DNA of 64,000 nucleotides, taken from NCBI GenBank assembly GCA_025677825.1, contig JAIXMO010000078.1:30911-94910 (forward strand), given 5' to 3'. A program made the position numbers and the translations under genes. Under the pieces are notes generated by a model. It worked only from the letters and a program-made list of their open reading frames with translations, did no database searches and was not told the DNA's origin. Origin of the DNA: Helicostylum pulchrum. Its lineage: Eukaryota > Mucoromycota > Mucoromycetes > Mucorales > Mucoraceae. Shown one piece after another: positions 26,336-36,073 of the stretch (position 1 is the stretch's first letter; every line of letters starts with the position of its first letter).

Positions 26336-26458
26336 CATTGCTGTCTCTGATTAATCGATAAATTTCATGTGATTCATAACAGCATTTCTGTATTTTTAAA
26401 TCTTTTTCTTGTTCATCTTTCCAGCTTCCTTTCTTTTCAACATAACCTTTTGATTTAA

Positions 26459-29400
26459 ATGAAATACAGCAAAAAGAGACAGAAGCACACTTACGATACT
26501 GAAAATTACGCTCCAAACCATTGTCCAATTTGGAAAACGAGCATAAAAAGAGGGTATGAAGTAGAATCCGTAGCAGGTTCAAGTAATAGAAAATGTGCCA
26601 AGGGAGACGAAAAAGCACAGAGAGATCGCGCTTTACAAGAAGCTCTTGGCACAGAAATGATCAAAAGATTAACCAGAAAGATAAAGACGTGTATTTTGCA
26701 GAAGGGAAATACGGCTCAGTTAAAACAGACGTGTCTGGAACAACAAAGAATTGAAAAGGGGACTGTTACTGACGCGGAAATTAACAATGACCTAGCTAGT
26801 GGATCGGTGGAAAGTTACATCAGGAAAAACAAAAACAAAAATATAGCCTTTTAGACCGACATAGTTGAAAACCATTTTGATGGAATCTTGTCGCAATTAC
26901 AGCAAGAAAACGTTACCGCATCTGAGGGCAGTTCTCGCGCTAAACCAGAAAACACTGCTGAGAATGTGGTCAATATGGATACCTCTAGAACTTGCTCTGT
27001 TCAATTCTCAACTATACTTAGAGAAGATTTGCCTGAAGACATTTCACAGTGGTTTCAAAAGACACTGAAGGATTCTTTACGGAATACCACTAACTACTTA
27101 ACAGACTTCTCTGTTCGCCTATACAAGATTTTCCTTCAATAACCAGTTCAAATGTTTTTAGTTTTGGTGCTGCCAAAGGCGTCGCGATCAATACAATTTT
27201 ACCGATTGCCTACCAATCCAAGGAGGACGAATTTCTGGCACCCCATTATAAACCGGAATGCACCGATAATGATTTATTCCAACAGCAAATGAAGACCTTG
27301 TTCAGTTCAGCTCATCTTTCAGCAGTTCACTCAAAGTATTACGGCGATGACGGAATACGAGCGGAAACCTTGAAAAAGTATCCATTACATGCTGCTGTTT
27401 TTAAGCTCATGCCCACCGACGAGACAAATCATTTCAAGTGTGACGCTGATACTCACGCAATGAAACTGGCTTTAGCTGGTTACATGGTTAACTTCTCAAA
27501 CATGTGGAAAAAATCTAATCGTTTTTATAAACTATTGAACAACCTGTTGCAAGTTTTACTTAAAATACATCTCGCTCCTACAAGAGAACGACGATATAAG
27601 GATTTTATTGCCCAAAAGAAGCAAGAAAAAATCGAACGTCATGGTACATCGCAAAAGTTGGTGAAAAAATCGAGAAGCGGCCTACGAAGATTTTTTAAAA
27701 AAGAAAGAGCAAAACAGGAATATTATCAACAGAAAGTATCACAAGGTCATGAGCAGCGAAGTGTATGAGAGGAAAAGGTAGCAACGTGCAAACAAAAAAT
27801 TCTCGATTTTGAGGAAAATATAATGAAAAAGGTACGTAAAGTCAATAATGTGTTTGAGACCACTACATTAATAAAAATATGCTATATAGCGCGAATCTTT
27901 GCCTTCGAGCAATATAAAAGAGGTATCTGAAGATGAAAAATCTATGGAACTAGAAGTTGCAAGCGAAATAGAACTGGATTATATTGAAGATATTGAAGAT
28001 CAAGATAATGAGCAAGAGCAGCGTAATGACACCGACCTGTCAACAAGGCGTTTATTCCATTTGCAGTCTATTATTAGAGACTTATTGTTGAAAAGTGGCA
28101 GGAAGTCTATAGGTGTACAAGACCTTAAAGATGCTTCTAATGATCTCGAGGACAAGGAAGTAAGTGTCTGTATGTTGATATTCAACTTGATTGCTCCGTA
28201 TATTTCTGATCATAAAAACAGAGGATCATTTGCGTATCAATTGCCCTTTCTGCTTAAGTGTAATCAAATATCTCTAGTAACTGAATACTTCAAATTTGTG
28301 GTAAAGTTATGTCCTATCATTAAACCAGGAAGTCTATCTTCCCTTCGGATGGATGCAGCTGGCTTATACAGCTTGTTTAGCTCACAGAAATTTAAAGAAA
28401 AACCATTGAGAGTATTCGATCACAATAATCAAGAGATTACATCAAATAAAGCCGCGACAGATCTAAAATACGCCATGTTTGGATCATACTTCAATCTCCT
28501 AAAGGTCTTCCAACGTTCAGCAAGTTATAGACAAGTCTTTCAACATTACATGATATTTCTACCTGGGCTACAGACCGTTCGATTAATAGGAGAGATAAAA
28601 AAACCCACCATGTCAAACATTCATTGAACTACAGGAGCCGCAAGAACAAGCTCCGTCTGTCGTAGAGAAACAATCAAAACGGAAGATAGAATCACAAGGA
28701 AAAGAAGAAAGGATGAAGTTACTTAGAAGAGAGCAGGATGACACTATGAAGGAGTTAAACTTGGCTCTTGAAGAAAGAAAGAAATGTACCGTGCGTCAAG
28801 ATATGAAACAACTGAAAGGCCAATGGGTAAAAGGTCAAAAGACACACTCTAATCAAGTCTTATTCGAAAAAATAAACAAGTTGAAAGAAAAACGCGACGA
28901 GCTTCAACAAAAAGTATTCCTTTTGAGCAACAAGAAGAAGGAGTTAGGAAAGGAAATTTATTATTTAAACAGACGGGTTGGGGTAAATAATAAGGAAGAT
29001 GAAGAAGAACAACCTGTTGTCAAAAAGAAGTTAATCAGCTATAGTAACTATAAATGCATGGAGAAAACTGAGAACTTGAAAATGGATGAAGAGCTTCTGA
29101 ACGGAAATTTGTGTATGTCCGGCACAGATAACGGCATCGTGACAATGACAGAAACATGCAAGTTAGATCTCGAAAAATTCAAGTACCATCTTAAACTTTA
29201 CAATCGATACGATGCTCTAGAAAATGAAGGTAAATAATATTTTCTATTAATTTTAGAAGTCACTGAAGAGGACAAGGTCATGGCATACATTCCCAAGACC
29301 ATGAAAATCTACTCGAAGGATATCTAATATCGATCAGGCGGTAAAAGTGCTCAGGTAAATTTGATAAAAAAGAAGAAGCGTGGAGAACAAGGTCAACGTA

Positions 29401-30070
29401 TCGTAGAAATAGAAAAGGAATTATATGAAAGCAGCCTTTGGATCGCCACAAGCATCGACGATTTGACAAATAAATATTCAAAGCATGACGGCTATAAGAG
29501 ATTTTTATTACTCAAAAAACATGGTCAAGCAAAGAAGAAGATCCGAATTATCACTCCAACGTACAAAAGATCGCGTATGTTCGGAAGAGCGCAAATTTGT
29601 TGGAAACAAGTCGAAGTCAGTCATGTTTATTGGAGATCGTGGCTATGGAGTTGGTAGTAATATTAAAGGGCATATCAAATATGGCGGTAAATGGAAACCT
29701 GCTATACACTTCAGTTTGTATCACAAACGAGCATTATACGTCACAGACATGTTTGTTCTGCTACGGAAAATTAGACCATCCATTAAAAACGGTCGTATCA
29801 AAAAATGGCAAAGCATCTCTACGCTCCATCAAAGGGACGTTTGTTTGCAACAACAAAAAATGTCTACTTCAAAAATTATCTGCTACTCACAAAGCTAGGG
29901 ATGAAGTCTCCGCTCTTGCCATTGGTTTGTCTGGCGCAGCTAGTTTAATCCTTGACATCGCTTTCCCTTCTTCCGATCCAAACACCAGTCAATCTAAAAC
30001 TGAAAGATTTAAAAACACTGCCGTTGCTTTCCTTAAACGAAACGCTTCTAGGCCCACTTTCCCGAAGTAA
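26459..30070 (+). pseudogene. Fanzor (eukaryotic TnpB-like RNA-guided nuclease), decayed
   Basis: A long gene survives in pieces. 26459-26854 and 26888-27142 are in one frame with a TAG at 26852. Then come 27140-27768, a possible intron about 27832-27892, 27893-28625, 28620-29237, about 29255-29530 and 29500-30070, with shifts between them. The C-terminal half fits the published TnpB/Fanzor pattern D-x(125-275)-TS-x-x-C4-RD. The RuvC-I Asp is in MSGTDNGIVTMTE (codon 29127). GDRGYGVGSNIKGHIKYGG precedes TNEHYTSQTC. Zinc-finger Cys codons are at 29750, 29759, 29846 and 29861, and RD in KARDEVSALAIGLSG at 29897-29902. Spacing Asp to TS is about 204 codons. Fanzors cut DNA guided by an omega-RNA encoded at the element end. 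At least four lesions make this copy inactive. The N-terminal half (MFGSYFN, LAGYMVNFSNMWKKSNRFYK) is unassigned. Confidence 0.8.
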
Positions 30071-30156
30071 TACTTCTTAGTCTGATACTAAAGTAATTAA
30101 AAAGTTAGTGTCGTCAAAAAAAAAAAAGCCATCATTACCTTCCTAAAGTATTTTGG

Positions 30157-30227
30157 CTGGACTTGAAATTTAACAGGGAAAAAAGATAAAAAAAAAGTAT
30201 TTTCTGGTCTTACGCCTAATTTTTGGA
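30157..30227 (+). repeat. Conserved non-coding motif just downstream of Fanzor
   Basis: Beginning 87 bp after the Fanzor stop is a block CTGGACTTGAAATTTAACAG, then GTATTTTCTGGTCTTACGCC and TAATTTTTGG. It matches the reverse complement of 63199-63270 closely and a shortened version at 2036-2088. No frame is conserved. Placement 3' of a Fanzor reading makes it a candidate element terminus or omega-RNA segment, which is inference. Confidence 0.65.
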
Positions 30228-30457
30228 AAATACCCTACCGTAGAAAAGAGCGAAAAGGTTTGGGTGTACCGATTAATTTAGGGCTGTTATGCAAATTCCT
30301 CATTTTACTTTTTTAAAAGGTGAAGAGTTCGGGCCGTGTTCCTTTAAGATCATGCCGAACTTTTAACTCGCTTAAAAGACTAGTTTATATCCTAACACGA
30401 ATAAATTCTCTTTATGTATTGTTAATAAAGTCTATAGACATGAAAACCAAAAAGGCT

Positions 30458-31434
30458 TTATCGCTTTGCAAACATTTGTGACAAGCTAGGCATATCTGCC
30501 AACATCTTTTGTGCGTCTGCTTGTGACTGATTGATTTCTTTGGCTCCCTCGGGATCTAGAAAAAAAACAGGTTAAAAATTTAAAACGCTATGGTTGTTCG
30601 TTATTTAACAACTAACCCATCTCTTGCATTGCCTTCATCAACTTTGGCATAAAGAACATCATAATAGCACTAACACCCATCATTAAGAACATGGGATTCT
30701 TGAACATACTCATCACGTTAAAACCTTTACGTTCCTAATATATAGATCAAACCTTTAAATACTTTTTTTTCTTTCTTTTCGAAACCTCTTTTTTTTATAA
30801 AATAATACCATGAAATATTCTGAATCTGCTTTTGCTTGAATCTCTAATGGGTATGAAATCGAATTTCCTCTTTGATTCCAATCGATTCCAAGTCCAGTAT
30901 AAGTAGCTTTTACGTTATTTTCCTCTACATCAACACGCAACTAAAAAATCGTTTTCAAAATGTAAATCCTTAAGTACATGAATCATTATTATTTAAAAAA
31001 AATTTGTACCTTGGGAAATATATGTTCGATACTTTGGACTTCTAACAAGTAAGAACCTGCTTTGACATTAGGACTATTTAATGATAAGTATCTTTCTCTG
31101 TCTTTTTTAAAAATAATAATGTAATCTTACATGTTGAATTCACCATTAGCCTTGATGCGGGCAGTATATTGAGCACCGTTAAGAGCTACTCTTGTTGTAG
31201 CAGTATCAATCTCTGACACATCTATAATCTTACATGTTAAATTGGAAATAAAAATAAAAAATAAAAACTTAAATGTTTACCAGGAATAACAGCATTAGGT
31301 ATAATTTTACCCTCGATATTCATTGCAGCAGCAGCAGCAACTAGGAAACTATAAAATTCACTTGTCAACTATAATTTTAATATCGTCTTTGTACTATCCA
31401 TTTACCTAGCGATAACAATACTTAATAATTTCAT
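30458..31434 (-). CDS. EMC7: ER membrane protein complex subunit 7
   Basis: Seven small exons (31434-31406, 31348-31281, 31221-31131, 31073-31010, 30940-30809, 30734-30617, 30555-30458) join in phase to 199 residues, each with GT/AG ends. The protein begins with a short signal sequence (MKLLSIVIASFLVAAAAAMN) followed by a lumenal beta-sandwich: IEGKIIPNAVIP, VALNGAQYTARIKANGEFNI and PNVKAGSYLLEVQSIEHIFP. It has one C-terminal transmembrane segment in the strongly conserved NVMSMFKNPMFLMMGVSAIM region, followed by FFMPKLMKAMQEMDPEGAKE. EMC7 is a lumenal/peripheral subunit of the EMC insertase for tail-anchored and multipass membrane proteins. It is divergent from the GT8 gene, sharing a 494-bp promoter region. 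Length and domain order match the family. Confidence 0.93.
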
Positions 31435-31928
31435 AACGTGGTATGCGGGGAAAAAGGTAGGTTTTTATTTATTTATTTTCGTTCCACTTCAATTGATGTA
31501 AATATATTGATATCCCGAATGGGGGCGCGGTATGATACATGTAGAGTTAACTTGAAAAGGTACTAATATCTGGTATATGTCAGTGAGTACATGCTTGTTA
31601 TTATCAGTGTCAATACAATGAGGCACCAAGTAAATAAGGTGACGATATTTTTTCGGTAAATAATTTATTATAACCGACTGATCTTCATCTACAAAACGTA
31701 TTTTTGGCGCATTATATATAAAAAATGGCGTAAGATAAGCGTAAGATAGGCACAACTTGCAATCAAAATAATCCTAAATATTTACGATGGCTGCAGATTT
31801 GTTTTTCTGTTTGTGGAATAGACCGTTTAATTTTGAACACAATGTTTCATCCTTTTTTGTTTTGTTTTAAAGTATCTTTTTTTTTCCTTCTTCTCTTTCT
31901 TTCCCTTTATATTCTTTACAATAGAAAA

Positions 31929-32813
31929 ATGGTTACTTCTACCTCAATAAACGGTGCATGGGCCGTTGTTTTAACTAGCACGAATGATTATGTCAAGGGA
32001 GTATTTGCCATCAAACACGCGTTGCATAATTTATATCAAAGCCGATATCCTCTCCTTGTTCTGTATACTTCAGCCGTCATCCCACAAGTCGTTGACAAAT
32101 TAAAAACTCTTGGTTGTATTGTAAAAGAAATTGAGCCTATTCGTCCGAAAGGTAAAGTAAATTATCACTTTGAAAGGTTTTCAGAGACATGGACAAAATT
32201 ATCAGCCTGGGATCAAACAGAATACGATCGTTTGGTATTATTAGATGCTGATATGTTACCACTTCAGAATATGGACGAACTGATGCAAATGGATTTTCCT
32301 AGTAAAGATTCGATAGCCGCTTGTCATGCTTGCTTATGTAATCCTCAAAAGATTAAACACTATCCTGCCTCTTGGGTTCCGGAAAACTGTTCTTATACTG
32401 GTACAAGATCTATTGAACCACATCCTGTAGACACAAAATCAAATTATTTTAATAGTGGTCTTATTGTCCTTGTACCTAATGTTAATAGATTCAAGGATAT
32501 GCTTACTTATTTACACGGCAAACCGGATCTAAACAATTACCCTTTCCCGGACCAGGATTTTTTAAATGAAATTTTTGCAGATAATTGGGTACCTTTATCT
32601 TTTATTTATAATGCGTTAAAGACACTTCAATGGGCTCATACACCAATGTGGGATATAAGCAAAGTCAAGAATATTCATTATATCCTTACGAAACCTTGGG
32701 ATGTTAATACAGAGGGAGAATTGTCGGATTTGGAGACTATTTACAAGCCGTTATATCAAATTTGGTGGGACAATTATAATCTTATTAATGACGCTACTAG
32801 TTCTATAGAATAA
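31929..32813 (+). CDS. Glycosyltransferase family 8 protein
   Basis: An intronless frame of 294 residues starts at MVTSTSINGAWAVVLTSTND. It has the GT8 fold seen in glycogenin and galactinol synthase. Features are YVKGVFAIKHALHNLYQSRY with PLLVLYT, the metal-binding DxD as LVLLDADMLPLQNMDEL, an acceptor-side KSNYFNSGLIVLVPN, and the C-terminal IHYILTKPWD typical of the family. No signal peptide or transmembrane helix is seen, so it is probably cytosolic. Sugar donor and acceptor cannot be decided; glycogenin usually has a tyrosine target in a longer C-terminal part that is absent here. An upstream ATG at 31839 in the same frame would add a hydrophobic leader (VSFFFLLLFLSLYILYN), making a type II membrane form possible; I prefer the start at 31929. 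Confidence 0.85.
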   Translation: MVTSTSINGAWAVVLTSTNDYVKGVFAIKHALHNLYQSRYPLLVLYTSAVIPQVVDKLKTLGCIVKEIEPIRPKGKVNYHFERFSETWTKLSAWDQTEYDRLVLLDADMLPLQNMDELMQMDFPSKDSIAACHACLCNPQKIKHYPASWVPENCSYTGTRSIEPHPVDTKSNYFNSGLIVLVPNVNRFKDMLTYLHGKPDLNNYPFPDQDFLNEIFADNWVPLSFIYNALKTLQWAHTPMWDISKVKNIHYILTKPWDVNTEGELSDLETIYKPLYQIWWDNYNLINDATSSIE

Positions 32814-32991
32814 TAAAGGCATTAATTGAATCATTCATATTCTGTTTTTTGTTTTGTTTTTAAACCCGCGTCTATAACCGATATGCAAAAAGTATATATA
32901 ATATTATATTTTGTCTCTCCGTTTCTTCTATACTGCTCTCCCTTCTTTTTTCTCTTCTCTCTACCGCTTCCTATTTTAACTATTCAATATT

Positions 32992-34389
32992 ATGGTTCCT
33001 ATTCCACCCAAGTACCGTTCCTTCATATCTGTACCGACAGGAATTTCCGCTAAATCAATTGCGGCACCTAAAGGGTTTAGTCTTGTTACTTCTCAAATCT
33101 ACACCAACATATGTCTCTTTTTTGATAACGTCCACGGAGATCCTAATTTTATGCACTGGCAAAGAATCAAGACTGCTTTAGAAAAGACCTTGAATGTCTA
33201 CTATCCATTAACTGGAAGATTGACTAAAACCGAAAACGGTAGATATAATATCAACAATTTTGAAAAGGGAGCGTTATTCGAAGTGGTCGATTCTGCAGAT
33301 CATTTTGACGACTACAAGAAATATAATTTCTCTTACTCGGGTGTACCTATGGAAGAACTGCTTTCCATTCCTACTTACAAGTCTCGTGATAGTCCCTTGC
33401 TTGGTATCAAACTTACGTACGCTAGATGTGGAAGTTGTGTGATGGGTATTTCGTTGCATCATAAGGTTGGTGATGGCTGTACTTTTACTCAATTCTTGAC
33501 CATGTTTGCTGCTTTTAGTCGTGGTGCGTACGTAGATACGAGCGCTCTTCATCTTTATACGGATAAGGATAGAAACCCGGTTCAGCCTTTACCTGGTATT
33601 GACCATTCCAGTCTCTACCCTACTTATCCTGCTGGTCAGTCCCCACAGCCTACTATTCAAATGGGTCCCTCCAGAAAAGTTATCTTTAGTTTTGGTAAAG
33701 AGGTTATGAAGCAGTTGAGATATGCTACGTTGGAAGAAGTGGATCAACCAAATGCAAAGGTCTCTTTGTTTAATATATTATCTGCATTCGTTCATCGCGC
33801 GGTTGTAAAGTCTCGCAGAACAGCCGATGATAGCTGTGCTGACTTGATATGCATTGTTGCTGCGCATCATCAACATCCTGATAAAAAGATGAACAAGTAT
33901 ATAGGAAATTTTGTCATGCAAGTACTTTTATTATTATCTTCTTTTTATATTCTGCTTACTTAATATTGTTTTTTCTATAGGCCTGTACCTGTTCCTAATA
34001 CAGTAAAGCAAGTTTCTGAAAAAAGCTTGTTTGAAATATCTAAAGAAATCAACGATAAGACGCATTCGATCAATGTACCCTTTATGGAATCGCTCGAGTA
34101 TTACTTTAACCACGCTGAAAATGTTGAGAACATATTTGGGCCTATTCATGGTTTAGGTAAAGGAGCGGTCGGATTTTCAGATTGGTCAAGATTTGTAAAT
34201 AACTTTGATTTTGGTTTTGGACATTATATTCGTTTAAGAAGCTTTGTACAGACCTCCCCAATGGCTATGATTACAGTCATGCCTTTTCTTTCGGATACCA
34301 TTGAGGTCATTATTCAGTTAGATATAAAGAGTTTGGATAGGTTGATCGGTGATAAAGAGTTTATGAGTTACGTTAAAGCGATTAATTAG
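32992..34389 (+). CDS. BAHD-type acyltransferase
   Basis: Exons 32992-33917 and 33981-34389 give 444 residues. The catalytic HxxxD is present as ISLHHKVGDGCTF and the structural DFGWG motif as NNFDFGFGHYI. Other family features are YYPLTGRL near residue 70 and FEKGALFEVVDSAD. BAHD/transferase-family enzymes move acyl groups from acyl-CoA onto alcohols or amines. The intron must use a GC donor (CAT|GCAAGT...TATAG): the nearby GT leads to a stop within six codons, while the GC donor restores MPVPVPNTV in frame. The gene begins 178 bp after the GT8 gene, in the same orientation. The substrate is unknown. Confidence 0.88.
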
Positions 34390-34446
34390 ATAATTATGTT
34401 TCGGATAAGCTTTACAAAGTAAAAATAAAGTAGCAGTTATTGCCGT

Positions 34447-34447
34447 T

Positions 34448-34478
<31 letters not shown>
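34447..34478. repeat. AT dinucleotide microsatellite
   Basis: About sixteen AT units lie between the two acyltransferase genes. Confidence 0.85.
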
Positions 34479-34481
<3 letters not shown>

Positions 34482-34838
34482 CATCTTGCCTTTTGTAATT
34501 TTAAACTATAAATAGTCTATGAATTTAATATTACAGAGATAATGGTTTTTGTTCCCTTTTTTTTATATATATAGAAAAAATAAGGCAGTTAAACACGAGT
34601 ATTTTAATTTAGGATAAGACATTTAATGGTTGTATGTAAAACTTTTTTGGTTAGTTAACGACGGTATTTTAAGGTTAAAAGCTAAAATTCATGCTGTATT
34701 TACATGGCATAGTTATATAGCAGGCCTCCGTGAGAAACGATGGACTACATAACTACTCATATGAGCAAAAATAAAAATGTATATATAAAGATGTATATTT
34801 TTTTATTTTTTAAAAAAAAGTTACTTTTTAAATTAAGA

Positions 34839-35588
34839 ATGGTACATATTCCTACAGAAAGAGCCGGTCATTCGACCTCTTTACCACCACAAAAAAGAAA
34901 GTTTGTTACTTGCTCTGTTACTGCTCCTGCCATTCATTTGAAAGATGCATCAAAAAAATTAAAAGTATCAACAAGTCATTCCTATAAAAACTTCGTTTTG
35001 TTTTATGAAGATACAGCTGAACATGCTGGATTTAGTTCGACTGAATCAATTGAATCAGTCTTTATTCAAACTCTAAATCGATATTACGCTTTTACTGGTA
35101 GACTTTCCAAAGAGGAAGATAGTAATGTGATTAACCAATTTGAAAAGGGTGCTTTATTTGAAGCAGTGGATTCAACAAATGTATTTACTGATTACAGTGA
35201 CAAGGAATTCTTACAAAATAATTTATCGCAATTGGTATCATTAACTCGTTACAATTCACGGGATTCAGCTCTGTGTGGATTAAGATTGACTCGGTTAAGA
35301 GGCGGTGGGATTGTGATTGGCATTTCCCTTTTTCGTCATGTTACTGATATTGCAAACGAACTCAATTTCCTTCAATTGTTCTGCAGTCTGGGTAAAAACG
35401 GACACCGTGATGCTGCACCCTTCAATCTGTTATGGCATCATCAAGTACCTATACAAGCTGACGAATCCACTATAGTCTATACTAAATCAAGAAAACTTTC
35501 GGTGGTAGTACCTTATAGTTACACAAAGACCAGTCTAAGTTCTTTAAAAACAGAAACAGCTAGTATTATTCATATTTTGGACATTTAG
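34839..35588 (+). pseudogene. Damaged BAHD-type acyltransferase paralogue
   Basis: The 249-codon frame starts MVHIPTERAGHS, like MVPIPPKYRS of the upstream gene. It shares YYAFTGRLSKE, NQFEKGALFEAVDSTN, NSRDSALCGLRLT and IVIGISLFRHVTDIANELNF with it. In that last segment the catalytic His of HxxxD aligns with Arg (LHHKVGD against LFRHVTD), and the frame stops before the whole C-terminal lobe and DFGWG motif. It looks like a tandem duplicate that lost its 3' half, although the remaining frame is intact. A neofunctional short protein is possible but less likely. Confidence 0.7.
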
Positions 35589-36073
35589 TGTTTATTTATT
35601 TGACACATTATTATTTTTAAAAATAAAATAACAATCAACAAACAAAAGGTCATGAGGTCTAATTTAATGCAAGGCGTAGTTTTTGGGGTGCTGCAAAAAA
35701 AGATAAGTACAATACAGTATATTAGCTTTGGCAACGTTTTACTATTTGTTGGCGCTATTAGTTCATACTTACATTCTTTGCGCTCACTTGACTATGATAT
35801 TTATATCGTACCATTTATTGTTTACGCTTTTTTTTTTTTTTATATGTATACTTTAAGTCATTCTTGCTAATAAGAGATAGAGTAGGCCTGATAAAAAGGA
35901 ACAATAAAGAAGCGTAGCACAATTGACTAAAAAGGGGGATACCAAGTGACTGCCTATGCGGCACAAGGTTGTTGGTGGTAGTGTATAAGTATTTTATTTC
36001 CCTTTTCTTTTTTCTTTTTCTTTTTTTACTTTTACTTTCTTGTTGCTGCTACAAACAACATAATAAAAAAAAA
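35589..36073. other. Intergenic spacer
   Basis: A 72-codon frame at 35652-35870 contains hydrophobic runs but no family features, and I do not call it. T-rich tracts precede the ATG at 36074 and probably form the leader of the next gene. Confidence 0.5.

Noticed and set aside
29231..29257. 27-nt intron in the Fanzor gene
   Set aside because: It has GT...TTTTAG ends but is shorter than any other intron here; in a decayed gene it may be chance, so it is not called as a feature.
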